Source: Chersky-840 sp036511675 (lineage in GTDB: Bacteria > Actinomycetota > Acidimicrobiia > Acidimicrobiales > UBA8190). From it: a DNA stretch of 24,092 nt. Below, in pieces: positions 1 to 8,156 of the stretch. The stretch lies in the NCBI GenBank assembly GCA_036511675.1, contig DATCBU010000031.1:1-24092 (forward strand), read 5' to 3'. The notes beneath the pieces were generated by a model. It saw only the letters and a list, made by a program, of their open reading frames with translations, ran no database searches and was not told the origin of the DNA. Both the position numbers and the translations under genes were made by a program. Position 1 is the first letter of the stretch; each line of letters begins with the position of its first letter.

Positions 1-243
1 GGGCAATCCTGATGAGACCGGTGTGCTCGCCTCTTTCGAGCCACGCCGTGGCCATGGAACTCGGCGGCTGACACTTCGTTACTTGAGGCCAACCCGTAGG
101 CGGCAGGGTGTTACAGAGCCAGGCCGCCAAGCTCCCGAGACGCTAGAGCCGAAGCTCAGCGCCCCCACAATCATGAATCAGGGTGATACCGGTCATCCGG
201 TTCAAGCGATCGACTTGGCCGGGCCCGTGCTCCTCGCCGAGAT
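1..243. other. Left-edge stretch, no gene recognised
   Basis: I see no recognisable coding signal on either strand. A short open frame covers most of it, but its translation is rich in Arg and Pro, shows no family motif and has no clear ribosome binding site, so it is not called. The stretch lies downstream of the HAD gene, which ends at 244 on the minus strand. Confidence 0.4.
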
Positions 244-876
244 TCATGTCTCTGAGCCGTCAATGAGGCCATAACGACGGAGGTCCTCCGCCAGGCTCTC
301 CGCAGAGGTGAAGGCGTGCGTCACGAAACCTCGGTCGGCGGCTGCCCGGAGGTTGGAGAGGTTGTCCTCGATGTAAAGCGTCACCGGGGGGCGGAGTGAA
401 AAGGTCTCCACCAAAAGGTCGAAGAACCTGGGATCAGGTTTGGCGAGACCGATCTCTCCGGAGACGAGGGCTCCGTCAAACCACCCGAGGAACTCGTAGC
501 GGGTCTTGATCGTTGCCCAGCTCTCTGCACCCCAGTTCGTTGAGGCGAACAGCGGAATGCCTCGTTGGTGCAGATCTTCCATGACCGCTACCGTGCCGTC
601 GAAGAACCCGCCGTACATCTCGACGAAACGTTCGCTCCACGCTCGTATCTCATTCGCCCACTGGGGATGGGCCGCCACCAGTGGGGGGATCGTGTCCTCG
701 TAAGATGCCCCGAGGTCGTGCTGAGCGTGCCATTCGGGCGTGCACACCTCAGTTAGAAAGCGCTCCATATCCGGTTCCTCGGGGATCATTGTTCGATAGA
801 GATAGCGAGGGTTCCAATCAATCAGAACGCCGCCCACGTCGAAGACGACGCCCTGGATCACAGGGGTGCTCACCAC
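244..876 (-). CDS. HAD-superfamily hydrolase (phosphatase-like)
   Basis: A cytosolic HAD hydrolase of about 210 residues, the usual size for small phosphatases or haloacid dehalogenases. Motif I reads VVFDVGGVLID near the N-terminus: the nucleophilic Asp is present and the usual second Asp is Gly, as in many YihX-like members. Motif II is the STNW serine/threonine, motif III the Lys of AKPDPRFF, and motif IV the acidic pair in YIEDNLSN. All catalytic positions are therefore filled. The cap between motifs I and II is helical. I place the start at one of two adjacent GTG codons (876 or 873), just ahead of motif I and about 14 nt after a GAAAGG. The same frame stays open to a GTG at 936, but that extension has no family resemblance and no ribosome binding site. 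The substrate cannot be told from sequence. It is transcribed away from the cyclase gene that starts at 1242. Confidence 0.85.
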   Translation of the reverse strand: MVSTPVIQGVVFDVGGVLIDWNPRYLYRTMIPEEPDMERFLTEVCTPEWHAQHDLGASYEDTIPPLVAAHPQWANEIRAWSERFVEMYGGFFDGTVAVMEDLHQRGIPLFASTNWGAESWATIKTRYEFLGWFDGALVSGEIGLAKPDPRFFDLLVETFSLRPPVTLYIEDNLSNLRAAADRGFVTHAFTSAESLAEDLRRYGLIDGSET

Positions 877-1241
877 GGCTAAAGCGTACGACCTTTCGGC
901 ACAAGCGGGGTCCCCGGCTCCAAGAGGACGCCGCACTTCCGGGCACGCATAGTCGGGGAACCCGATCGCCCTCGATTCAACTCGGCAGATCCGGACGCCA
1001 TCACGCGCTTGCGCTATCGCCCGGGCGGTCAGCGCTCATAATGGCGACGGCGCGTGATCCCGGATGGGTAGACCGGACCGGAGCGAGAACCGACGGTCTC
1101 GCGGTGCCATCGAGCACGCATCCCGGACCGGGTGATATGCGCTCCTTCAGGCCGTGAGGCGCGAACTGTCGTGGCATCCTGGTCCGGGCAAACCCCGCCC
1201 GGTGGCAATGACTCGCTGGTCAAGGGCAAACTGTCATCGCA
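877..1241. other. Divergent intergenic region
   Basis: This separates the HAD gene (minus) from the hydrolase-cyclase gene (plus), so it should hold both promoters. CATAAT at about 1035-1040 resembles a -10 hexamer for the plus-strand gene, but no convincing -35 lies upstream and the distance to the start would be about 200 bases. No other element was recognised. Confidence 0.35.
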
Positions 1242-2573
1242 ATGGAGCCTCCCGAGACCAAGTACGTGAGCATCGGAGATGGCGATGTTGCCTACCAGGT
1301 CCTCGGCGAGGGCCCCCGCGACCTCCTCTTGTGCAACTCCCTCGGAGGGCATGTCGACCTCATCTGGCAGATTCCTCCGGCAGCGGAATTCTTCCAGAAG
1401 GTGGCTACATTCAGACGAGTCCTGCACATGGACCGCAGGGGCTCCGGCGCTTCGGATGCGGTACCTCTGCAAGCCATACCGACGTGGGAAGAACTGGCCG
1501 AAGACATAATTGGGGTGCTCGATGCCGCCGAGTCCGAGCTGACGGATCTCGTTGGAGTGAACGAGGTCGGCCCTATCGCCGTCCTGTTTGCGGCCATGCA
1601 CCCCGAGCGCGTGGGGTCGCTCATCCTCATTAACACCGCGGCGCGATACATGGAGGCGCCGGACTACCCGATCGGGGTAGCCCCCGCTGCTCTTGAGGCA
1701 ATTGTTGACATGCTGGCGTCAACCTGGAGTAGCGAAGAGTTCGCCGTCGCGACGAATCCGTCACGAGCCCATGATCGAGAGTTCATCAAAGCGGCGGCCC
1801 GCATGAATCGGGCGTCGGCGACGCCCCGCACGGCTGCCGCTCAGATGAGGTACTTCTTGAGCAGCATGGACGTGCGCCCGTTCCTGCCGTTGGTGCAAAG
1901 CCCGACCCTGGTGCTCCAAGTCACAGACAGCCCTTTCACCCTCTCCGCCCACGGGAGGTACCTCGCCGACCACATTCCTGGCGCAACCTTCGTCCCGATG
2001 CCGGGCGGCGACATGACTCCTCCCTTTGGGCCCAATGCAGTTTCGGAGATTGCCGAGTTTCTGACTGGCGAGGGCCAGTCATTCGAGATAGATCGCGTGC
2101 TGACAACAATCCTCTTTACTGACATCGTTGGATCAACCAAACGAGCCGCATCCTTGGGAGACGAGAGGTGGCGTGTCCTCTTGGATTCCCATGATCGTGG
2201 TATCCGGGCACAGCTCCGTCGATTTGGAGGTCGAGAAATCAAGAACACGGGTGACGGGTTTCTCATCTCGTTCGACGGTCCTGCGCGTGCGATCCGCTGT
2301 GCCACCGCGATTATTGAGGCCGTGAGAGCTATCGGGATAGAAGTGAGGACCGGCTTGCATACCGGCGAATGCGAGCTGAGGGGTGACGACATCGGTGGGT
2401 TGGCAGTTCACATTGCCGCTCGGGTAAACGCACTCGCAGCACCCAGCCAGATCCTCGTATCTTCAACCGTCAAGGACCTCGTAATTGGATCTGGGATCAG
2501 CTTCGCAGAACACGGGGAGCACACCCTGCGCGGCGTCCCAGGGAGTTGGAAACTGTTCGCCGTCGTCGGTTAG
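1242..2573 (+). CDS. Alpha/beta-hydrolase-like domain fused to class III nucleotide cyclase
   Basis: A 443-residue cytosolic fusion. Residues 1-275 follow the alpha/beta-hydrolase fold (HMDRRGSGASD loop, nucleophile elbow, LFAAMHPERVGSLILIN). At the elbow, where relatives have GxSxGG, the sequence is G105-V-N107-E-V-G, so the nucleophilic serine is Asn and this half is probably a sensor rather than an enzyme. Residues about 285-443 are a class III adenylate/guanylate cyclase catalytic domain: metal-binding D294 in LFTDIVGST, K334 and D338 in IKNTGDGF, D383 in DDIGG, and R394. The usual transition-state Asn is H390 (AVHIAARV), a form I recall from many actinobacterial cyclases. Activity is therefore plausible but not assured, and it would need two chains as a homodimer. 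The start is the ATG that begins the family-typical N-terminus; no strong ribosome binding site precedes it. It stands alone on its strand. Confidence 0.9.
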   Translation: MEPPETKYVSIGDGDVAYQVLGEGPRDLLLCNSLGGHVDLIWQIPPAAEFFQKVATFRRVLHMDRRGSGASDAVPLQAIPTWEELAEDIIGVLDAAESELTDLVGVNEVGPIAVLFAAMHPERVGSLILINTAARYMEAPDYPIGVAPAALEAIVDMLASTWSSEEFAVATNPSRAHDREFIKAAARMNRASATPRTAAAQMRYFLSSMDVRPFLPLVQSPTLVLQVTDSPFTLSAHGRYLADHIPGATFVPMPGGDMTPPFGPNAVSEIAEFLTGEGQSFEIDRVLTTILFTDIVGSTKRAASLGDERWRVLLDSHDRGIRAQLRRFGGREIKNTGDGFLISFDGPARAIRCATAIIEAVRAIGIEVRTGLHTGECELRGDDIGGLAVHIAARVNALAAPSQILVSSTVKDLVIGSGISFAEHGEHTLRGVPGSWKLFAVVG

Positions 2574-2580
2574 GGGTCCA

Positions 2581-2611
2581 GGCAAGAATTGCCACTCCCA
2601 ACCTGGTTGGG
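2581..2611 (+). terminator. Candidate double-hairpin terminator
   Basis: Two perfect inverted repeats lie directly after the cyclase stop codon: GGCAA-GAA-TTGCC (2581-2593) and CCCAACC-T-GGTTGGG (2597-2611). Both can form hairpins, but no T-tract follows, so intrinsic termination is inferred from position and symmetry only. Confidence 0.4.
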
Positions 2612-3180
2612 CTGCGGTACGAGGGCGGGCTCGGATAGCGCAGATTCGGGGATCCCGGTAACACTTTGTGTCCATCTTTGGCATGAGCACTGCGTCAGGG
2701 TCGGGTAACCGGGCCAGAGGCAACCCGCGTAGTACTGGCGGCGCTGAGCGATTGCGCGTGGGTCAGGTCGGAGGCGAGTCCGTTACCTACAGGCTGGCTC
2801 GGCTCTGGCAGACGGATCGTCACCCGGCCGAGTCCGGGTGTTATGCGGCATATCTAGTGTTATCGATCGCCGCGGCCACGTCCCTTGCTAGTCGCTTATG
2901 TGGCCCCCGCAGTTCGGTCGGGAGCTGAACGGCATGGCCCGACCTCTCGTGCAGTGACAGGTGCTCAGAGATGCTTGATCAGCAAACGTGACACGAGGGG
3001 GAACGCCCGTCTTACATCCGCGACGAAGCGGAGATCGAAGAGAAAGTCCAGGTCACGACCCATTCCCCGGGTTGGCTTCGATCAGGAGTGGTGTCTCCCG
3101 CCAGGTCCCTGAGGGCATGAGCGCGCTGCGCCAACGTCATGTGTCGGCCACTCCACCCGATGACGCGAGAAGATGGGTCT
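2612..3180. other. Intergenic region, no gene recognised
   Basis: About 570 bases between the cyclase and the GNAT-AAA+ gene. Open frames exist on both strands, but none shows a family motif or a ribosome binding site with a plausible start. A locally AT-rich patch near 2840-2870 could contain a promoter; I cannot pick a hexamer pair with confidence. Confidence 0.4.
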
Positions 3181-4443
3181 GTGACCACCGGATGGCGTGT
3201 CCTTTCAATCGACCACCGGGACCCTGTCGCCCCGTTCGAGGACATCGTCCGCCTCATAGACGCGGCAGGCACGGCCACTGCCGCTGCCTATAGCCGCAGC
3301 GACGTGGTCGAGGCGCTCCACGAGCATCAACCGGCCGCGGTGGCAGTGGCGTCGGGCCAGCTGGTCGGCGCGGCGGTGGCCCGAGTGGCAGGCCGCGACG
3401 CCCATCTTCTGGCACTCGCTCTACACCCGCAGTGGCGCAACCGGGGCATCGGCTCGGCACTGCTGCGCGAGCTCGACCAGGAGGTCATCCACCACGGAGC
3501 GCACCGTCTCCTAGCACTGGTGGAGCCCGGCCAGGTCGGGGAAGTGGCCTTTTCGCACCAGGGCTTTACGAGGCTCGATGGCCTGCACCTCTATGTCCGC
3601 ACCGCGTCGATGGTCCCCGAGGAGCTTGCCGTTGTCGAGCGCTACGGCGGACATTTCCCGGCTTCCGGTCTGTGGGAGGCGATGAAGGGCTTCTCGTCGA
3701 CGAAGGAACTCCTCGAGCGTCGCATCGTTGCGCCCTTGTCGCACGTCGAGCTGGCTGATCGCATTGGGCTGCACCCTCCCGCGGCGGTGATGCTGTTCGG
3801 GCCGCCCGGTACGGGCAAGACCTCGTTCGCACGGGCCATCGCGTCGCGACTTTCATGGGCCTTCGTCGAGCTGCACCCGTCGCTTCTCGGCCAAGGAACA
3901 CATGCCGCAGCCATGTTGCGCGATGCACTTACCGACCTGGGCCACGTGGATCACCTGGTGTGCTTCATCGACGAAGCAGACGAGATCGCCTCGGCGCGCA
4001 CGACCCGGCCCGAGAGCCAGCCGATCGTGAACGAGCTGTTGAAGGCCATCCCGGTGTTCAAGGCCCGACCCGGGCGTCTCATGGTCATGGCCACGAACTC
4101 GATTGCTGCCATCGACCCGGCCATGCTTCGTCCGGGTCGGTTCGACCTCATCATTCCCGTCGGTGCGCCCGACACGGGCGGGCGTACCGAGCTCACCGCA
4201 GAATTCCTGCCGGCCTGCGACGCTGGAGACGTCGCGGCGCGCACCGAGGGGTTCACGCCTGCAGACTTCGCCCTTGCTGCGCAACGCGCCGCCCAGCTGG
4301 CCTTCGAGCGGGCGTTGGCCGGCGGCGATCCCGTGGTGACTGCGTCGGACTCCCTCAACGCCGTGACCGTCACCAAGCCCTCGGTCAACAGAGAGGCCAC
4401 GGCCGCCTTCGAGGTCGAGGCGGCCTCGTTCGCTCGCCTGTAG
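3181..4443 (+). CDS. GNAT acetyltransferase fused to AAA+ ATPase
   Basis: A cytosolic two-domain protein, about 420 residues from this start. Residues about 1-145 are a GNAT acyl-CoA-dependent acetyltransferase: the acetyl-CoA pyrophosphate loop is Q84-W-R-N-R-G-I-G91 after strand LALALHP, and FSHQGFTRLD matches the C-terminal GNAT strand. A linker (KGFSSTKELLERRIV) leads into a classical AAA+ module: Walker A GPPGTGKT (207-214), Walker B CFIDEADE (D264, E265), sensor 1 MVMATN (N306), arginine-finger segment RPGRFD (R317, R320), and a helical lid near GFTPADFALAAQ. Every ATPase residue is intact, so it probably forms a ring that remodels or unfolds something, with the GNAT part modifying or recognising the target. 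The GTG at 3181 is preferred because GAGAAG lies 8 nt upstream; in-frame ATGs at 3139 and 3160 lack one. No partner gene is adjacent and the substrate is unknown. Confidence 0.9.
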   Translation: MTTGWRVLSIDHRDPVAPFEDIVRLIDAAGTATAAAYSRSDVVEALHEHQPAAVAVASGQLVGAAVARVAGRDAHLLALALHPQWRNRGIGSALLRELDQEVIHHGAHRLLALVEPGQVGEVAFSHQGFTRLDGLHLYVRTASMVPEELAVVERYGGHFPASGLWEAMKGFSSTKELLERRIVAPLSHVELADRIGLHPPAAVMLFGPPGTGKTSFARAIASRLSWAFVELHPSLLGQGTHAAAMLRDALTDLGHVDHLVCFIDEADEIASARTTRPESQPIVNELLKAIPVFKARPGRLMVMATNSIAAIDPAMLRPGRFDLIIPVGAPDTGGRTELTAEFLPACDAGDVAARTEGFTPADFALAAQRAAQLAFERALAGGDPVVTASDSLNAVTVTKPSVNREATAAFEVEAASFARL

Positions 4444-4486
4444 ACGACTAACGACCGCGCCTTGGCTGTGGACCGCGCCGTCGGGA

Positions 4487-5965
4487 TCAGAAAAGTTTCG
4501 ACAACTCGGCGCTTGCCTGATGCTCCACCCCGGCGTAGCCGCGGGCGGCGGCGCTCTCCCGTGCCTGTTCAAGGAGCTGCCGGGCACGGTCGGCGTCACC
4601 CGGCAAGTTGCGGGAGCGGAGCATCCTCCCCCACAGCATGTTGGTGTACGCCTCCGCGAACTTCATCTCGCCACGGGTGTTGAGCCCGGCTGCCTGCTCG
4701 AAGTACGACTCGGCCTCCTCGTAACGGCCAACCACGATGGTGAGACCGCCGAGGTACGTCGCCACCGGTGGCTGGGGGATGAGGCCGTTGTGCGGCACCT
4801 GGTCCCGGAACGGAACAAGGAGTTCGATCAGCCGTTCGCCGTGGGCACCGAGCTGCAGCTCAATCACAACCCTCGCGTAACAGACGATCCCGTCGAACCA
4901 CGCGCCGTCTTCGGGCAGGGAGAACGAATCTGCCGCAGCCTCGTCCACCAGCTCCTGGGCTGCCGCTTCGTCGCCAGCATCGAGGTGTGCCGCGGCCAGA
5001 ACTGCCTTGAAGGTGGGTATCGATGGATTCTGCTTGGCACTGTCGGCGATGAGCGAGACGAGCTCTCCCATCCGGCCCTGCTCGAACCGGGTTTGCATGA
5101 GCTGCACGCCGTAGAACGCAAAGGCGTCGGGCTCTCCGCCTGCGGTGCCCACCTCGAGCGCCGCGGTAGCGAGCTGCTCGGCCTCCTCGGTGTCGCCGTG
5201 CAGCAAGGCGAACAAGGCAGCGCTGTAGCTGGCCTGCCAGAGGAATGATGGTTGCCGGAGCTTCTCCGCCATCGCGCGCAGCATCGCCTGGCGTTCGCCG
5301 GCAAGCTCGAACTGGCCAGCGCGAACGGCAAGGGCGCAACCGGGGTTGGCTGCAGGAAGCAGGGTCACGGGGTTGTCCAGGTCACTGGCCGCAGCAAATG
5401 CCTCCGCGAAATCCGCCAACTCCGTGGCGAGGGTCGAAGGGGCGGCAAGGGCCGTACTGCACCTGCCCACCACATCGACGAAGGTGGCCCGATCTCTCAG
5501 GCGACGGGCGATCGCTTTGGCCTCGTCGGCCACGCCGAGGCGGCGCTTGAGCGGGCTGTGGTAGATGATCTCACTGCACAGCGTGGCGAGAAGACGCGCC
5601 CGCTCAGGGCTGTCGGCAGCGGGAAGGGCGTCGAGCGCCGCTTCGAGCACGTCGACCTTCTCGGCGTCGAGCTGCCCCAACGCACTGAAGAAACCTCGGT
5701 TGTTGGCCAGTGCCGCCGCCACCAGACGATTGGTGTCGCCGAGCTCCCTCGCCTCTCGAGCCGCCTCCAGGAGGGTCTCGCGGAACGAGGCGATACCGGC
5801 CTGGCGCTGGGCGGTGCCGAGGCCGATCAACAGGTCGATGCGACCAGCCGGGTCAAGATGCGCTCCCGGTCCAGCGAGCTCGAGGGCTTGGCTGAAGTAG
5901 CGCACGGCGTCGTCGGGAGCCAGAGCCGCCAGGGCCGCCTCCCCGGCACGCCGGGCGTAGGACAT
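4487..5965 (-). CDS. Fragment 3: TPR-like C-terminal region
   Basis: A 492-residue, Ala/Leu-rich, all-helical segment. It resembles the tandem TPR-like helices that follow the ATPase in cyclase-ATPase regulators: an AGEAALAALAPDDAVRYFSQALELA repeat at the N-terminus (positions 8 to about 32) and further helix pairs to the end (MLWGRMLRSRNLPGDADRARQLL). The true frame reaches upstream past the ATG at 5965 to the GC-run frameshift near 6030. The ATG is probably internal, although a separately initiated product cannot be excluded. It is convergent with the GNAT-AAA+ gene, 43 bases away. Confidence 0.7.
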   Translation of the reverse strand: MSYARRAGEAALAALAPDDAVRYFSQALELAGPGAHLDPAGRIDLLIGLGTAQRQAGIASFRETLLEAAREARELGDTNRLVAAALANNRGFFSALGQLDAEKVDVLEAALDALPAADSPERARLLATLCSEIIYHSPLKRRLGVADEAKAIARRLRDRATFVDVVGRCSTALAAPSTLATELADFAEAFAAASDLDNPVTLLPAANPGCALAVRAGQFELAGERQAMLRAMAEKLRQPSFLWQASYSAALFALLHGDTEEAEQLATAALEVGTAGGEPDAFAFYGVQLMQTRFEQGRMGELVSLIADSAKQNPSIPTFKAVLAAAHLDAGDEAAAQELVDEAAADSFSLPEDGAWFDGIVCYARVVIELQLGAHGERLIELLVPFRDQVPHNGLIPQPPVATYLGGLTIVVGRYEEAESYFEQAAGLNTRGEMKFAEAYTNMLWGRMLRSRNLPGDADRARQLLEQARESAAARGYAGVEHQASAELSKLF

Positions 5966-7653
5966 GGCCTTGTCCGCATCGGTGGGTCTGGTGGCCAGCA
6001 GAAAGTGGCGGGCCAGTTCGCCGAGGCGCGCGCGTCGTTGTGCTCCCCGTAGAGGTGCTCGATGGCCTCGCCGACAGCCTCGTGCACGCGAGTCCGTCGG
6101 TTCACTGCCATGTCCTCGTACAGGGTGTGCTGGATGAGGGCGTGGGAGAAGCTGTAGCGCCCAGGAGTCCCAGGCAGATCGGTGACCACTGCCGCACGCT
6201 GCGCGTGCTCAAGGAGGTCGATGAGGTCGTCCTCGTCCACACCGGTCGTCGCCGCGAGCAGGTCGAGGTCGAAGTCCCGGCCGATCACCGACGCTGTCGA
6301 GAGCACCTTGGTGGCGTTGTCGCCGAGGCGCGCTAGGCGGGACCCGATGACCGCCCGCACGCTGTGGGGAAGAGCAAGCTGCCCTTCTGTGTCGGTGGCG
6401 GTCCATCGTCCGGTGTCATCCTGGTAGATCGTTCCCGACTCGGCCAGGTTGCGCAGCATCTCGGCCACGAAGAACGGATTGCCGTCGGTCTCCCGGTAGA
6501 CCTGGTGGGCCAGTCCCACCCCGGCGTCGTCGAGCCCGTGTCCGGCGGCCTCCTCCATGAAGGCGATGACCCCGGTGTCATCGAGCCCTTTCAGATGTAG
6601 TGACGAGACGCCGGGCTCCCGCAGCAGACCGCCCAGGGCCTCGGTGAGTGGATGCGAAGCCGAGAGCTCCGCGTCGCGGTAGGTACCGAAGATGAGCAGA
6701 CGCGCACCCGAGGTGTTGGCGACAATGTGCCGGAGCAGCTGAAGGCTCGGCTTGTCAGCCCAGTGCAGGTCGTCGAGCACTAGGAGTACGGGAGTCTGGA
6801 CGCATGCAAGTCCGAAGAGGCCCACCGCGGACGCATAGAGGAGGTAGCGCTCGGTGTCGGGGTCGGTGCTCTGAGGTGATGGGAGGTCCCCCAGGCGCTG
6901 TCGGAGAGTGGGCACCAGGCGGGCGAGCTCGCCCCCATTTGCGGCGACGTGGGCTCGGAGCAGGGCCTCCTCGGCGTGGGCCACGTACTGGGTGAGCGCA
7001 TCGTGGAAGGGCCGGTAGGGAGCACCGACGTCTTCGTCGCAGCGCCCCAGCAGGACGGTCATCCCGTCCTCGTGCGCTCGGCGGGCGATCTCGGAGACGA
7101 GGGTCGTCTTTCCCTGGCCGGGCTCCCCGGCGATGAGAAGCACCTCCCGGCCCTCCTCCGAGGCGACCCGCTTGGCGGTGGCGGAGAGGCTGGCCAACTC
7201 CTCTTCCCGGCCAACTACTCCCACGCCGGGACGATGAGCCAGGCGGGCCGGAAGAGGCACGCCGCCCGACGAGGTGGCTTCCTCCTCTGTCAGGGGCTCC
7301 CAACCCACCAGTAGCGTCTCGACGCGGTCGGGCAGGCCCTTCAGGTCGAGCTCTCCGAGAGAGGTGAAGGCGTGGGGGCTTCGGCGTCCGGCGTTGGCCC
7401 TCACCACGTCGGCAATGAGGATCTGACCGCCTTCGGCTCGTGCGCACAAGCGCGCGGCCTCGACGACCGGCTCACCGAAGTAGTCGCCATCCTCCTTGGT
7501 TGCTTCACCGGCGCTCAGTGCCACCCGCAATCCAAGGGACCGTTCTGCCTTGACGTTGTCCCGGTGGATGGCCTGCTGCATGGCGACCGCACAGGACAAA
7601 GCAGCGGAAGCCACGGGGAAGACGACCATAAGCCCGTCGCCCAGGTTCTTCAC
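5827..7653 (-). CDS. Fragment 2: rest of cyclase plus STAND/AAA ATPase
   Basis: This second frame begins within the cyclase (VKNLGDGLMVVF: the purine-contacting Lys and the GDG metal Asp), continues through PVVEAARLCARAEGGQI and KGLPDRVETLLVGW, then the ATPase: VGREEELASL, Walker A AGEPGQGKTTL, Walker B LLVLDDLHWAD, and the winged-helix-like region with SVIGRDFDLDLLA and YSFSHALIQHTLYEDM. After EHNDAR it leaves the true frame, and the remaining residues up to the stop at 5827 are a Pro/Arg-rich out-of-frame tail. The in-frame GTG at 7653 is not expected to be a real start. Confidence 0.65.
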   Translation of the reverse strand: MKNLGDGLMVVFPVASAALSCAVAMQQAIHRDNVKAERSLGLRVALSAGEATKEDGDYFGEPVVEAARLCARAEGGQILIADVVRANAGRRSPHAFTSLGELDLKGLPDRVETLLVGWEPLTEEEATSSGGVPLPARLAHRPGVGVVGREEELASLSATAKRVASEEGREVLLIAGEPGQGKTTLVSEIARRAHEDGMTVLLGRCDEDVGAPYRPFHDALTQYVAHAEEALLRAHVAANGGELARLVPTLRQRLGDLPSPQSTDPDTERYLLYASAVGLFGLACVQTPVLLVLDDLHWADKPSLQLLRHIVANTSGARLLIFGTYRDAELSASHPLTEALGGLLREPGVSSLHLKGLDDTGVIAFMEEAAGHGLDDAGVGLAHQVYRETDGNPFFVAEMLRNLAESGTIYQDDTGRWTATDTEGQLALPHSVRAVIGSRLARLGDNATKVLSTASVIGRDFDLDLLAATTGVDEDDLIDLLEHAQRAAVVTDLPGTPGRYSFSHALIQHTLYEDMAVNRRTRVHEAVGEAIEHLYGEHNDARASANWPATFCWPPDPPMRTRPCPTPGVPGRRPWRLWLPTTPCATSAKPSSSLDRERILTRLVASTC

Positions 7654-7805
7654 TTCGGTGCCCCCGAGGTGGCTACGGCCTGGCGGAGCACCGAGAAATG
7701 TCTGCGGCGCACATCGTCGGACGCCTCGGGGCTCAATGAGGCAGACAGCTCCGTGGACCCGACGAGGTCGGTGAAGAGCACCGTGATGTTCTCGGTGGTG
7801 GCCAC
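7650..7805 (-). CDS. Fragment 1: N-terminus of the class III cyclase domain
   Basis: This first frame carries the GTG start and the metal-binding motif ITVLFTDLVGSTEL, then runs out at a stop immediately after the C5 frameshift site. The upstream frame is open to 8054, but that extension is not family-like. On its own it would give a non-functional peptide of about 51 residues. Confidence 0.6.
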   Translation of the reverse strand: MATTENITVLFTDLVGSTELSASLSPEASDDVRRRHFSVLRQAVATSGAPK

Positions 7806-8156
7806 CGATCCCCCTGTCCTCGCGAGTAGGCGAAAGATTAGGCGAGACCAGGGCTTTCGTGACAGTGCAGCGATTGGCAGCCCAGACCGGAGGGGCAGAC
7901 TGACTGCCCCGATCGCAATCGCGGCGATACCGGGCTGTTCATGTATTGAAGTGGCCCGGGCGATAGGCGCCGAAGTAGTGCGCCCTGGCTCCCAGGCCAC
8001 CCGCTCGGAAATGACGCCCTGAGCGATCCTGAGCGGTTCGGCCTGCTGGGCCATTGGGGCAGTCGCACAGATCCGCTATGACCGCTCGGCTTCAAGATCC
8101 CCGTAGCATTCTCTGACTGATCGCTAGAACACGACTTCACTGGAACTGGAGCCCAG
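7806..8156. other. Divergent intergenic region
   Basis: This lies between the broken cyclase gene (minus) and the SnoaL-like gene (plus). On the minus strand, AGGGGG just upstream of GTG 7805 is the likely ribosome binding site, and TAATCT near 7832-7837 could be a -10 element. The open frame that crosses this region on the minus strand is an N-terminal extension of the cyclase frame without recognisable features. Confidence 0.4.

Larger units (their letters stand above)
4487..7805 (-). pseudogene. Cyclase-ATPase-TPR regulator, interrupted by two frameshifts
   Basis: One ancestral gene of about 1105 codons lies in three reading frames. Order: class III cyclase domain, STAND/AAA-type ATPase (Walker A AGEPGQGKTTL, Walker B VLLVLDDLHWAD), then helical TPR-like repeats to the C-terminus, with no LuxR-type HTH at the end. 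The first break is in a run of five C (7661-7665; five G in sense), where one extra base would join ...AVATSG to GTEVKNLGDG. The second is in an alternating GC run (6026-6034), where a loss of two or gain of one base joins EHNDAR to LGELARHF. Flanking protein sequence is otherwise uninterrupted on both sides, so the decay is very recent or these are sequencing/assembly errors in difficult runs. The start is GTG 7805 with AGGGGG upstream. In the cyclase half the transition-state Asn position reads PVVEAARLC (Glu), so catalysis is doubtful even if the frame is intact. Confidence 0.8.

Noticed and set aside
70..135. Possible insertion-sequence end near the left edge (GTTACAGAGCC region)
   Set aside because: It faintly recalls mutator-type element ends, but there is no partner repeat, target duplication or transposase.
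681..1157. Plus-strand open frame of 158 codons over the HAD gene and its upstream region
   Set aside because: Antisense to the clear HAD frame, Arg/Ser-rich, no motif and no ribosome binding site.
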